In this document: piece after piece, positions 31,601 to 41,120 of the stretch
Layout: every line of letters begins with the position of its first letter
Position numbering within the stretch: the first letter of the stretch is position 1
DNA from: Astropecten irregularis
Taxonomy: Eukaryota; Echinodermata; Asteroidea; Paxillosida; Astropectinidae
NCBI GenBank assembly: GCA_963971285.1
Contig: OZ020244.1
Location: 28,830,001 to 28,894,000 of the forward strand
Length of the DNA stretch: 64,000 bases
Direction: 5' to 3'
Notes under the pieces: model-generated
The model's database searches: none
What the model saw: the letters and a program-made list of their open reading frames with translations, nothing else
What the model was told of the DNA's origin: nothing
Translations under genes and position numbers: made by a program

Positions 31601-34600
31601 AAGGATACCCCCAATCATATCCTACACAGGGCTGCAATGCTTCGTAAGTCCTACGATTGATAGTAAGTTACGATCATAGTTTGGTGAGATGACGAGCATG
31701 GGGCCTTCAGCACTCATAACAATAGGAAAGAAACTGATGTTGTAAAGTGACGGAGAAAGAATGCAAGTACATGTAGCTTGCCACACTCACCTGTCGCCCC
31801 ACCTCGTTGTTGTGCAGGTTCATGGCGCTTCGTACCCTACTCTCCTCCTTCGCCCCACTACCTTCCTCCTCCTCCTCCTCCTTACGTGCCCGCTCAGCGG
31901 CGTCTACGAACTGCCGTGCGATCTGGATGCCGTAGTCCAGGTTATCGCTGCAGCCGCCCCACTGCCAGCCTTCGTCGTCCATCAGGCCGTTCCGGGACGA
32001 GTCGCAGGAGCAGTCAGACAGGTTGCCCGTGCTGCAGGTCCGGGTGACGGCGTGCACCACGCCAGCGCTGGTGATGGCGTACACGAACGCCGTTTCCCGG
32101 CTCCCTGTCGGAATGAAATCAAAACAAAATGGGGAAACAGAAAATGAATCGGATATCATCTCTGGAGCTGACCCTATTATTCAAAATTCCTGGGATCATT
32201 CCACTATGACAAAAAGAAAAGAAAAGATGGCGCCACATAGTATCTACATGTACTTCTCAGCAGGAGCCAAAAACCTCTATTATCTGTTGTTCTAAAAATA
32301 ATGTATGCTTGAATTGGAGTAGTAAAGGCCCCTGGATGGACGTCCTTAATGGGAGAAAGCACGAATATATAACGCAAGCAACAAGATGGATATCATTTGT
32401 TTTTATGTCGAATGTATATTATGGGAGTAAATGGGTCCCTCCACAACTTGTGTCTGTGATGTTTTTCATGCATTATCATTCGTTTAAATAAAATTCTATA
32501 ACATATACATGGAGTTTTTAAACACTCTTTTTACCGTATCTATCCGTACACTCGTTTTGAATAAATATATACATATCAATATTGGGCCCATGCCCTGTAT
32601 TTTCGTTCACAGGGTATAGGCTTGCACCGGCATGGTTTTGCCATCATCTTATGCAAACATTGAAGGGTATATTCAATGATACATGTACATGTATATTCAA
32701 GTTATTTCATGTTTTCCACCAGGAAAACGTCTTCATCAAATTACTTCATCTAAAAGCATTTGAGGACACCTACAGACCATCTTTGCCAAAACACCGGACC
32801 TTGTCAAAATGTACTGGTCTACAATCAAGGTTCAGATGAATCTTCCTTGTTATGATAATAAATCATTAATTCTTTCACGAAAAACCGGTTCGGTTCAAAT
32901 CTATACCCCGTTGCCTGAATGGTAAGTTACATCTGCGATTCTGCGTGAACCCCGCGGGTGCACTGAATTCAAAAAAGCTTAAAGGGTCTCTGCAATAGGA
33001 ATATTATGACTTGAACATGAATTGTGCCAAAAAGCAACTGTTTAATGGGGGCCTGTGATTTTTAACCACTTCCCCGCACTGATTCAGGGTTAACAACAGG
33101 TATTTTGGTTTGTATGCTAATTATAATTTCCATATTCATGAGCAATGAACTGTGATGTCATCTGGGTAACTGAGAGCAGTAACCCAATTGATTTGTGCAC
33201 AAAAAGTTGGCCGGTTGTTTTCTAGGTTTACTGTGAGACCTTTTCCTCCTCAATGGGTTTTATTGTGCCGAATATGTTAGTTTCACTCAACTGGTGGTGT
33301 AATTTCTTGGCCAGACCATTTCTGTGGGTCAAGTTTGCCTCTTCATTTAAAAAAAATTTCATTATACTTTTGCTGTTGGTCCCCCACATGAGCATGCACG
33401 AAAATCCCCCATTTTGCAAAGCCATTCAAAGGAAAACCAAATGCTAGTTTGAAACCAAAATAAGACTTGCCATTCATTATCTGTCAGTATATTCTCTGTA
33501 TAAAAGCAATAAAATAACCTGACTGAAAAAAGCACTGCAGGAACCCTTTAAATTCAGGCTGACTTCCCCAACAGCCACAAACACAGGACGAATTGGTGCC
33601 TTACGAAATCCGCAAAGAAATTACCTCAGCCCCAAAGCTTAATGAAAATGTCCACCTCACAGGATTGGACTTGAACCCCAGAAGCCGGCCTTATCGTCAA
33701 TAAGTCTCAGCAATCATGTTGTAAGATTTATACGGCGGAAGCTAACAAACAAAATGGACGGATGATGGCCGGTGAAATCCCCCCGTGTCCGGATGGTTTG
33801 GGTTCGGCCGGGTCTCAAAACATCACCATGAGCGGTCTTAACATCTACCGGTAAACCCAATGCTTTTCGAATCTGAAACAGCTTACGCCCAGATCCCATA
33901 ATACCCCGTCAAAAAATCTTTTGACAGCCTGGCCTGTTCCAATTCCAGAATCTGCAAAATCTCTGGGGCTCTCAGATCAGAGAGAAAAAAAAACTCCCCA
34001 AAAAGTCCTGTGTCCACATTGCAAGACCTGATGAAATTACAAGCTATAATTGGTATCGTTATTGCTGGAGTTTACTGTCTCGAATGCCAATGCAAGATCA
34101 CACAGTGGCGTGGCCCCTCGCTCTAGTTTTTGGACTTGAAATCAATATCATTTTGATATACTGCGATATCGAAGATTCTGGAATTGAGCAGGGAAGGAAG
34201 GCAATCGGGAGACATGCAGTCCGATCACCCTACCCCGTGGACTGCCCCAGGGAAGCCTCGGATACACGGACAAGAAGTTGTTTGGATTGAAAAACGATCG
34301 CCTCGTCTGTGTTTTGATTTCAAAATCTGGTTTTCGAGAAGGTGAGAAACCCCGCTCAAGGCAAAAAAAAAAGGGTCGAAATTGAAACAATCTTCTTTCC
34401 ACCCCAAATCTAAGCTTTTGACCTACTTTTGTTACAAATATAGTTGATTGATTGATTGATGTTTTTGGTTCACTATACGGTTGACATGTCTATCGGCTAA
34501 ATTCAAAAACTGCCTTTTTAAAAAGAGAAAGATCCTGTTAGGATCGTCGAAACGCGTCAGGCCCTGCTTACTTTAAGCATTTGATATAATTTCAGGTCAT

Positions 34601-37600
34601 TTTGGCTGATGAGCAGTTTGCAGCAGTTTATTACTTAAATTTAAAAACTGTATAATGTCCGGGGTGGATTGGTTGACAGTTTGGTAAAATTATCGATTAA
34701 TTGATTGAAGGGCTGATTATGCGTTGATCAAGAGTTGAGTCACTTTTACAAAAAAGCTGCCTAAATTGAAATTCTGCGTTCCCCAAATATTTGACAAAAA
34801 GAGTTCTTTTAGAAGCGGCTGCGTTAAAAGAAGCCTAAAATCCATTGAGACTAAAAGAGATTTCAGCCAAAATAAATAATCAACACCTTTTTATAATAGC
34901 CTAATAATCTCGGATAGAAGAGCAGATCAGAAGAAGGACATTGAAGAGATAATCTCCTTTTGATCTCTTGCCGACGTGATTCCTCTATAGGTGGATCGAG
35001 CTTTAAGAATTTAAAGTAAAGCTGGATTATACAGGGAGGATTACGGTGGGATTAACCTTAATACTATTTGGTGTCACAAAAAATAAAATTTTCAACATCA
35101 CATTATTATAAACTGGCAACTTTGTACCTCCAGAAAGGCTACTTGAAATGATTCTTTAGAACAATGAAATAAAGGGGCTAGTGGTGCAAGGATTATAGAA
35201 GAGGGAGACGAGACTTGACACAGGTGCAACGTATAGCATCTTCACAATCATTAATCCTTTCTGATTCGATCGACATCTCCAAAAATATATGAACAAAACA
35301 CCCAACATATAGATATATAGGCTTAAAGGGAGCATATAGGATTAATTTGCAAGGCCTCTAAAAATGTTTTATTGAGTTTGAGACAGAAAATGGACTCAAC
35401 AGTTCGTAAACAGTGCAAACAGTCACCATGGGTCCGGAAATCTTGGTTGATTTTTGATATGACAAAGTATGAGTGCTGTCTTGTGACCTTTACCAATCAT
35501 GAATTGTACCTTTAAGCCCGTATAAAACAGTCGGAAAAGACCAATTCGAGGGTTGAGGCAGAACAACAACTTGAACAATATGTTTCTGCCATCACCATCT
35601 TTATACCTTGTCAGTATAGGTAAATCTGTGAAGATTTCTGTTTCGATATGCCTAAGTATGATACTATAGGCCCTACCTTTAAAAATAATTGTTGCAATTT
35701 ATTGTTCAATGTACCTTCTATTGCACGTTCCCTTATACACGCAGACGTTTTTGCATTTATGCTACCATGACCGAACAATTTCCCCCCAAAGAAAATCTGT
35801 ATCAGGCGGAGTATTATGGGACTCTTTCAGGCCACACTGCCACATGGACGGACCACATACGAAAAGACCTTCAGCTTCTTAAACTTCTTAGAAGGTATCA
35901 CTATCCTCATAAAAGAGGTTTCCCCGCTAATGGATGAATGGAGCTTAAGGATAAGCTGGCAATCTATTCACTGGGATCCGAAACATCGTAAAAAGGCAGA
36001 GCGCTGGAGGATGCATGAATACCAGTCGCACGCGGGGCGTTTTAATGGGAGGACTGTTGAGACGGGCCGCTGCTGAAGGCTATACCAAAGAAGACCAGGG
36101 TGTCAGACTTGTCCTTTTCAGGACAACCGACACCAAGGGACGTCCTTGCAGGGCACTGCCCAAAATAATTCTCCGACTAGACAACTGCTTTGTCTCCGGG
36201 GTGTTAAGGGGGAGGAAAGGGTTGAAGATGGTGAAGAAGTGTCCCCACAGACAACACAATAGGGAAAAGCTGTCAAATTAAGGACATAATGAAGTCAATA
36301 AACCACCCTATGAATAACGCAAGGAATATGCACGGTACCGAGTGAAACTGTTTATTGTACAGGGTATATTAAATGTGTTAGAATCTCTTAGGGAAGATTC
36401 ACACGGTACTGTCTGTTGTCTCGTAATTACTCATCCTTGCTCATCTCAAGTTGAACCATAGAGTAAGGTCTCTATGGTTGAACAAAATGCCAGAAATGCC
36501 AGATTTCAAACGCGATTCAGCCCTGTGGGCCCAATTTCTCGGCCCTGCGTAGCACACAAATTTGCTAACCATGACAGTTCTAATAAAAACAGGATTAACA
36601 ACCAAATTCCCATGTTGTGTATCACTTTTGAATTGTTCTCTGGCTGTTGTTCACTGACCATGAATATCAAATGGAATTAATGTTTAATGGTGGTCGTTTT
36701 ATTGGGCAAGACATTTTTGTGCTAAGCATTTTTTTGTGCTTAGCAGTTCCATGACATTGGCCCCTGGTCTCAGTGATGTGACGTCAATATTAATGTGTCG
36801 TGGTTTATTATAATGTCATAATGCAGACGTTTTGTTCTTGGAGTTCTTGGACAATAATTCCGGAAGTTGTTCAGTGTTACACGGAATAATAAATCACAGA
36901 TTTACGTATAACTTACAGGGTATGTAGATGGTGGTGGTAGAAACATACCGTTTAACTTTTTTTCGCCTGAAATGGTGTATTTATCCAGAAATTTGTAAAA
37001 CAACGACGGGAACTCTTTTTGATTTTTAAAAGATCAAACATAAAAAGAAAAAAGAAATACTGTGGCTGTTTTTCACTGTTTTCTCATAAAGTGGGCACCG
37101 TATATGGGACTGAAATGTTCACAGATGACTGTTATTATATCTGTCTTGATATTTGTGCCCATGAATCTGTATTTCTTTGATAAAAACCAAAGTATACCTT
37201 TAAGCTTAATGCAGGGGCAAAGTAGCAACGAAAACAAAATGATAATTTACCTGTTTTAAGGACATTCCCGAAAGCATTCTGCTCCTCATCGTGAATTGTA
37301 CAGTTCCATCTCTCCTCCCGGAATTGCCTCTGACACTCTGTGATGCCCAGCCGGGCACCCTCGCCGATGACCGGTATGGCGTCCGGTTTCTGCTCGCACA
37401 CGACCCGCTGTTCGTTGGCCAAGTCCGGTACGAGGGAACACACGGAGCCGCCGGTCATGCCGCTGGTGGGCCGTGGAGGGGCGTGATGAGCGCCGGTCGG
37501 GGACAGGCCGTTGGGTTGGTCCACCGTACCGAGGGAAGCAATACCTAACCACCTGTGGTAGATAAAAAAAGAGAGAGGAAAATTGTATTCCTGTATATTT

Positions 37601-40600
37601 TTTTTAGGGTAAACGAGTTAAGCTTGTAACATTATTTCAATGATTCATTTTGTTCAACTTCATCGCCCCAAATCAACAAATAGATAAATTATAAGGATAT
37701 TAAAAGAAAAATCTATGACTAAATAAGCTGCCATATTACAAGAAAAAATGAAGACAAACCGTAAATCTTTTTTTTATAAAATCCAATTTGTTTTTCATTA
37801 TCCCCATCATTAAACGTACTTTGTTTTTTGTCAAAGAAATGCAGATACAATAAAAGTCATCTGTGAAAAGTTCAGTGAAAACAGAGAAAATGGCCACAGT
37901 ATTTCTTAAGTTTTTTCTCTTTTATTTTTGATCTTTAAAAAGATCAAAAATATTTTCGGACATTGTTTTACTAATTTCTGGATACATACACCATTCCAGG
38001 CGGAAACATTTTAGCAGTATGTTTCTACCAGCACCATCTTCATACCCTGAAGGTTATACATAAATATTTGAACATTTCTGTGTTGGTTTACCAAAGTATA
38101 ATACTACATGTATATTAGTTTCAAATATTTTAGATTCAATTAAGACAAGAACTACTAAGCGTGATTTGTGAAAGTTTCGCCTAAAAAAAAACAGACACCG
38201 AGAAAATGGTTTTGCCAAAATCGGCAACTGGGGTTTTCGATGAAATTATAGCGAAAACAATACATATAGGCCTAACTTCCTAAGCCTACAGTATTTAGAT
38301 ACTATACTAATATTCAAAATTTTCAAATACGTCAGCGAAAGATGAAGAATTTGCACATTTTGTATAATGAAGAACAATTTACAAAGTACCACTTTGTTGA
38401 TCAAATACCAATTATTTTCCCTCATAATCTTATCAATAAAACTGAGACGGGCGAAGGATCAGAACGACCCCTTTTGATGTAGCATCATTGTCCCTTCTCA
38501 GTGGCTCTTCCCGTGTTATGCTTGTTCAGCTGATACATGGAAATGATTCATGACTCGTTTGCTCACTGAGTAATAAAAACTACGGATTTTACAACCCCAG
38601 ATGTTTGTACAGAACTGTGTTTTTCCTTCGGTATACTCCTACTTGTAGTATTAACAGCTCAACCTAGGATCACCAAGGCCGACTCACAAAAGAAAATAAG
38701 CGGTCAGACCCTCCAGACGTGAGAGAGCTGGGAGTTTTTTTATTGCAGTGTTTTCTATTATAATGCTTTCTGACGGCTGAACAGTCTCCCGAACGTTAAA
38801 AGTGTGTTTTCGCGTTGCTTTTAACAAATTGAGTCCAATTTTCTGGCAATTTTCAAATCCGGAAATTCGACCTCCCGGGAGAAGCCCACGGTTTTGTCTC
38901 GGGTATTATAGAAATTGACAAATCAAATTCAGTGACGGTAAACACTCCACTCGCTGATTATTTGCAGTGGGTTACTGTGTATGATCTGATATAATTGGAA
39001 CTGACGCGGGAACCGTCGGTACATGCTAGCCCCGTGTCGGCATGCATCACACTGAGCCGTCTGTCCTGGCTAAGGCTAAAGTGCGCACGGGTCTATGGGA
39101 ATTGAGGCTGTAGCCGTTAGCATTGTTTCAAGCCGCAGCCGCATCGATCACGCTCTTTCTCGTGAGTTCTCGTGGCGAGTCTGAGGCTTAGGCTGCATCT
39201 GCAATCTGTTGTCTAGAGCTAGGTCTAGGTCTTCGCTCCATTAGAAATACGCGGAGACACCAAGACCTAGCCATAGCTCTGGAAGCCCGTTTCGGACACG
39301 GTCTGAGAATCATCTGTGGTCTGACTGTGATGGGTTGCGAGATTGTTCGAGGAGGGCAAACATATCAAAAACTGAGCGGGAAACCTTATTCACACCATAG
39401 AGTTATTACCATAATACATAATACTCGCAGGAGGAAAAGATAATTTACCCACGTGACTAGTGGCTACAATAAACCGTTGGCCAAAGGCCTATGAAAAAAA
39501 TATATAAACACAGCAAATTTACTTCAAAGTTCTTAAAAGACGTAGCATTGACCTTGTAAAGTTTGTCCTTACCAAAATGACAAACTTCCTTACATTGAAA
39601 GTTTATGCAAATTAATGACACCATCCCATAATATTGCCATAGTAACCCAACTAGCTATAATAATACATGAGCTAACTATGGGCGTTTACGAAACGGTGGC
39701 TCAGGCTCCGTCTCAGCCTCCGGCTCCATTTTTGTGAACAAATTCCGAAATAACGGGTTTATCAAAATAGAGGCTTTGGGCTGCGGTTCTGAAGTAGATT
39801 CTCTGGTTCGAAAAGGATAACAGAGCTTCAGCTTCAATGAAAAACCACAACCTATATTTTCAGCATATTGATGACAGAGCTGGAGCCTGAGCCTAAGCCT
39901 CCGTTTCGTAAATCCCCTAAAAGTAGGTTTGAAATTAGTTCGCCGGAGACATGCTTCTCTTTCTTTTCAAAGACCTTCTTTTTTCGTGACTCAGCCTGCT
40001 CTCACGGCAGACGGCCAATGCCAATGGAGTTCAATATTGACCGTAGGGGGATCACTCAATCGCCATCTTACTAGGGAACACAACCCCCTCCCTATATGTT
40101 CACCGAATTGTACATAAATTTCAATATTTCAATACACTCTAAGAATATCGTCAAACATTCGTTATCGTCAAAATATGCGTCGTCTTACATTCTCCTGAAG
40201 ACGGCCAGAGTATATACCGGCAGGAACGTCGAGTTAACCGGCTCTTTTCAGAGCTATACAACTCATAAAAGAGTGACATTTATGTCCCAAATCAGTTATA
40301 ATATTTCCGCCGTGTAGGCCTTAATTAATTTATGCACGATCAAAATAGGAGGTTGAAGCTGTGAAAACAAGTTACTAATAATACTAGGCAATAAATGAAC
40401 AGGACACGTTAATATTTTACAATAGGCCTAACTGTTTAATACATTCAAGAATGCATCATTGCATCACACAAATAAAACAAAAAGGAAAATGCACTCTAAT
40501 AGTATATAGTTGAACATGATAGGCACTATTGGAGGAAATGATAATTATCGGTGATCGTCAATAAATCATACTCACATCCAGGAAGCTCTGGAAGTTGCTG

Positions 40601-40679
40601 GAAGTACACCGAGAAATATCAGGCAGAAGAGGGATAGGTTCCACCGCTCACAACACCGCATGTTTTTGGGATCCGTCAT
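19182..40679 (-). CDS. Wnt16: Wnt16 secreted signalling protein (4 exons, complete)
   Basis: Four exons (40679-40576, 37552-37251, 32104-31791, 19649-19182) join in phases 2, 1 and 0 to about 395 residues. Wnts are lipid-modified secreted ligands of Frizzled receptors. Visible hallmarks: a signal peptide; [31 protein letters not shown] and [34 protein letters not shown] with the serine (about residue 256) that is palmitoleoylated in other Wnts; and the cysteine-rich end with [24 protein letters not shown] and [11 protein letters not shown]. Assignment to Wnt16 rests on the start (WMWLGIAS), [10 protein letters not shown] and the end [12 protein letters not shown] plus [13 protein letters not shown]. 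Oddities are a Pro/Gly/His-rich insertion of about 20-25 residues before the first mature cysteine and a polyglutamate tract in exon 3. The gene spans 21.5 kb and converges on the adhesion gene. Confidence 0.96.
19787..19890. repeat. Dispersed repeat with GATCCTGCTAGGATCGAAAC
   Basis: A segment running GAAAGATCCTGCTAGGATCG to TGAGCAGTTTGCAGCAGTTT recurs nearly intact at 34526-34640. Pieces recur at 27470-27520 (inverted), 28910-28955, 47020-47060 and 52750-52800. Confidence 0.65.
20249..20486. mobile_element. G-family palindromic element
   Basis: AGGGCCTTTTCGAAACGGAG at the left; at the right GAGCCTGATCCTACGGGCCT. The core contains TTGTGGTTTTTCATTGGAGC, shared with 61431-61669. Confidence 0.7.
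20477..20858. mobile_element. G'-family palindromic element abutting the previous one
   Basis: GGGCCTTTACGAAATGAGGC and GGCTAGGCTTGGGA at the left, CCCAAGCCTAGCCTCAAGCC then GGATAAAGGCCC at the right. A second G'-type copy is at 61667-61915. Internal CCCAAGCCTAGCCTCAAGCC at 20656 indicates an inner duplication or nesting. Confidence 0.6.
21219..21579 (-). mobile_element. Family A TTAA element, sharing its right TTAA with a family B element
   Basis: TTAAAGGTATAGTATCATTA to AGTATGATATTACCTTTAA. A single TTAA at 21576-21579 joins it to the next element. Confidence 0.85.
21576..21949 (+). mobile_element. Family B TTAA element (copy B1)
   Basis: TTAAAGGTACAGTACAGGAT to TGACCTTTACCAATCACGTA and TACCTGTAA (right TTAA mutated). 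Family B shares interior words with family A (GTATGAAGATGGT, CCTGAAATGGTGTATTTATC). Confidence 0.8.
23434..23567 (-). mobile_element. tRNA-derived SINE (copy S1)
   Basis: On the minus strand an A-box-like TCTCAGTTGGTAGAGCGGC and a B-box-like GGTCCGAATCTC are spaced as in a tRNA, but the stems do not close into a functional cloverleaf. The flanks (GGTGAACAAAG and CCCAAAATAGTC..TCTTTGTT) are shared with 59296-59440. Confidence 0.7.
24029..24382 (+). mobile_element. Family A TTAA element
   Basis: TTAAAGGTCGTACCGTCGTA then TCATACTTTGGTTTTTGTC; right end AAGTATGATACTACATTTAA. The core palindrome is intact but for one base. Confidence 0.85.
24597..24985. mobile_element. H-family hairpin element, split by an F-family element
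   Basis: The left outer end CAATGGGAGACTTTGGAGAA and the right outer end TTTTCCAAAGTCTCCCATTG are inverted repeats. The inner arms CAGCGCACGCGCA and GAGTGCGCTG are present. The right arm is broken after TGACTTGAAGACC by 24721-24962. Confidence 0.85.
24721..24962. mobile_element. F-family element inserted in an H element
   Basis: GGGCCAATTTCACGGCCCTG then CTTAGCACA at the left; TGTGCTAAGCAGGGCCGTGA then AATTGCCCC at the right: about 28-base inverted repeats. Other copies are at 25509-25770 and 36537-36766. Confidence 0.85.
25509..25770. mobile_element. F-family element (right end worn)
   Basis: GGGGCCAATTTCACGGCCCT at the left, then shared interior words (AACCATGACATTTCTGTG, GACCATGAATATCAAATGGA). 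The right end is degraded near AGCTGTCATGCAGCTCC. Confidence 0.7.
25851..25996. mobile_element. H-family hairpin element (most intact copy)
   Basis: TAATGGGAGACTTTGGAGGA to TCTCCAAAGTCTCCCATTA: the two halves are inverted repeats over almost their full length, with CAGCGCACGCGCACGC arms around a short centre. TA at both ends may be the target duplication. Confidence 0.88.
28650..28760 (-). repeat. Degraded family A fragment
   Basis: ACTATCATACTTTGGTAGGA and ACCAAAAGAGACATGTTCAT then TTTACGTATAACTT match the left part of minus-strand family A copies. The rest is not recognisable. Confidence 0.55.
29787..29986. mobile_element. N element with AGTGGAAYGCCACT ends
   Basis: CAGTGGAATGCCACTATAAC at the left and CAGTGGCGTTCCACT at the right are inverted repeats that are also internally palindromic. 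The interior repeats ACTATAACGAACA five times. The CAGT..CTATAACGAAC style resembles pogo/Tigger-type ends; that is inference. Confidence 0.6.
30657..30786. mobile_element. L-family short hairpin element (copy L1)
   Basis: GGGTGCATTCTTTTAGTTCC then CCCGGGTC at the left; GACCCGGGGAAGCTAAACGA then ATGCACCCC at the right: 28-base inverted repeats. In Wnt16 intron 3. Confidence 0.82.
31553..31697. mobile_element. K-family hairpin element near the Wnt16 exon 3 donor
   Basis: GGGGGTCGATTTCACGAAGT at the left; GTAAGTTACGATCATAGTTT then GGTGAGATGACG at the right (worn). It ends about 95 bases below the exon 3 boundary. Confidence 0.5.
31791..32104 (-). CDS. Wnt16: Wnt16 exon 3
   Basis: The acceptor ATTCCGACAG and donor GTGAGT bracket 314 bases, phase 1 in and 0 out. 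It encodes [16 protein letters not shown], a [12 protein letters not shown] cysteine cluster, [14 protein letters not shown], then a charged insertion with six glutamates, and [12 protein letters not shown]. The polyglutamate tract is encoded by a GAG/GAA run (TCC repeats on the plus strand, near 31864-31881). Confidence 0.95.
32979..33551. mobile_element. Family E TTAA element (573 bp)
   Basis: TTAAAGGGTCTCTGCAATAG at the left and CACTGCAGGAACCCTTTAA at the right are imperfect inverted repeats bounded by TTAA, the same end style as families A-D. It is the longest of these elements and has no convincing reading frame. Only one copy is in the window. Confidence 0.7.
34526..34640. repeat. Dispersed repeat, copy of 19787-19890
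   Basis: GAAAGATCCTGTTAGGATCG then AAACGCGTCAGGCCCTGCTT, ending GATGAGCAGTTTGCAGCAGT. The inverted pair GATCCTGTTAGGATC lies at its start. Inside Wnt16 intron 2. Confidence 0.65.
35323..35515. mobile_element. Chimeric TTAA element: D-type left end, B-type right end
   Basis: The left half (AGGGAGCATATAGGATT to CAGTCACCATGG and GAAATCTTGGTT) is family D. The right half (GACAAAGTATGAGTGCTGTC to CCAATCATGAATTGTACCTT) is family B. TTAA flanks both ends. Confidence 0.8.
35565..35687 (+). repeat. Family A right-end fragment
   Basis: TGTTTCTGCCATCACCATCT to TAAGTATGATACTATAGGCC and CTACCTTTAA: only the right third of a plus-strand family A element. Confidence 0.7.
36537..36766. mobile_element. F-family element
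   Basis: GGGCCCAATTTCTCGGCCCT at the left, TGTGCTTAGCAGTTCCATGA then CATTGGCCCC at the right. It shares interior words with the other F copies (TTCACTGACCATGAATATCA). Confidence 0.8.
36890..37203 (-). mobile_element. Truncated family A TTAA element beside Wnt16 exon 2
   Basis: It lacks the left terminal repeat and starts in CACAGATTTACGTATAACTT. The right end is AAAGTATACCTTTAA, with part of the terminal repeat deleted. It ends 47 bases from the exon 2 boundary. Confidence 0.8.
37251..37552 (-). CDS. Wnt16: Wnt16 exon 2
   Basis: The acceptor CTACCACAG lies just above 37552 and the donor GTAAAT just below 37251; the exon leaves in phase 1. It encodes [12 protein letters not shown], a Pro/Gly/His-rich insertion (about [20 protein letters not shown]), then [19 protein letters not shown] and [14 protein letters not shown] with an N-glycosylation sequon in WNCT. 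Confidence 0.93.
37808..38110 (+). mobile_element. Family A TTAA element, worn, with an internal deletion
   Basis: AAACGTACTTTGTTTTTTGT then CAAAGAAATGCAG; the segment corresponding to CAAAAATATCAAGACAGA is missing; right end AAAGTATAATACTACATG. Both terminal repeats are mutated. Confidence 0.75.
39678..39925. mobile_element. G-family palindromic element
   Basis: ATGGGCGTTTACGAAACGGT and GGCTCAGGCTCCG at the left; GAGCCTGAGCCTAAGCCTCC then GTTTCGTAAATCCCC at the right. The core TTCAATGAAAAACCACAACC is shared with the other G copies. Confidence 0.8.
40576..40679 (-). CDS. Wnt16: Wnt16 exon 1: signal peptide
   Basis: The ATG at 40679 starts [13 protein letters not shown], followed by the hydrophobic [19 protein letters not shown]. 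Splitting ATG across the intron (AT|G) gives SWM-WLGIAS, the Wnt16-specific mature start. The donor is GTGAGT. A second in-frame ATG seven codons on could also serve as the start. Confidence 0.9.
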
Positions 40680-40979
40680 GATGATAAACGAAGTCGCGTG
40701 TTATAATTCCTTTTAAAGGAGACAAACAAAGTAACAATCTACAGGCCTGTGCCTTAGACTGTCCACGATATCCCAATAAATACGGTTTCTGTAATAATAT
40801 TTTCCAAGTTTGCTCCAAAAAATGTTCGCGAAAAGAGGACAGACACTCGTCAACCAAAGACCTCGAACAGAAATGCATCTACGAAATGTTTTGGTAGCAT
40901 TCTTAACGGGGCGAGTATGCATGCACGAGCACTGCCTTTCCACATCATTGAGCATATTACACGTCAAAGAGGGACCGAT

Positions 40980-41120
40980 AGGCGGTGACTGTTTGAAGTC
41001 CCGCTCCGATTGGTTGTCATGAAACGCAGCCGCTGACGCGGCGGCCAATCGGTGGCGGTAGCTTCAGAAACTGAGGCTGTCAATCAACGCGGTGCACTTT
41101 GAAGGGGGCGTGGTCTGCAG
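40980..41120 (-). promoter_or_regulatory. Candidate Wnt16 promoter, GC/CpG-rich with CCAAT boxes
   Basis: This is a CpG-rich island in an AT-rich background, 300-440 bases upstream of the Wnt16 ATG. It contains ATTGG (41009-41013), CCAAT (41045-41049), a GGGGGCGTGG Sp/KLF-like box (41104-41113) and CTTTGAA (about 41097), a TCF/LEF-type match. No TATA box was chosen. The promoter role is inferred from position and composition. Confidence 0.4.

Larger units (their letters stand above)
19650..31790 (-). other. Wnt16 intron 3
   Basis: A 12.1-kb intron (GT at 31790-31789, AG at 19651-19650). No coding exon is seen inside. It holds the A, B, F, G, H, L and N elements and the SINE listed separately. 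Between them (for example 22000-23400, 26000-28600 and 28950-29780) I see no recognisable feature beyond worn repeat pieces. Confidence 0.8.
32105..37250 (-). other. Wnt16 intron 2
   Basis: A 5.1-kb intron with no coding exon seen. It contains the TTAA element 32979-33551, the chimera 35323-35515, an F element, a dispersed repeat and a truncated family A copy. Positions 33560-34500 and 35700-36500 show nothing I recognise. Confidence 0.8.
37553..40575 (-). other. Wnt16 intron 1
   Basis: A 3.0-kb intron with no coding exon seen. It contains a family A copy (37808-38110) and a G element (39678-39925). Positions 38120-39670 show nothing beyond AT-rich sequence and scattered CpG. Confidence 0.8.

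Noticed and set aside
31761-32147. A 128-codon plus-strand frame opposite Wnt16 exon 3
   Set aside because: Antisense shadow of the coding exon; leucine-rich only because of the complementary codons.
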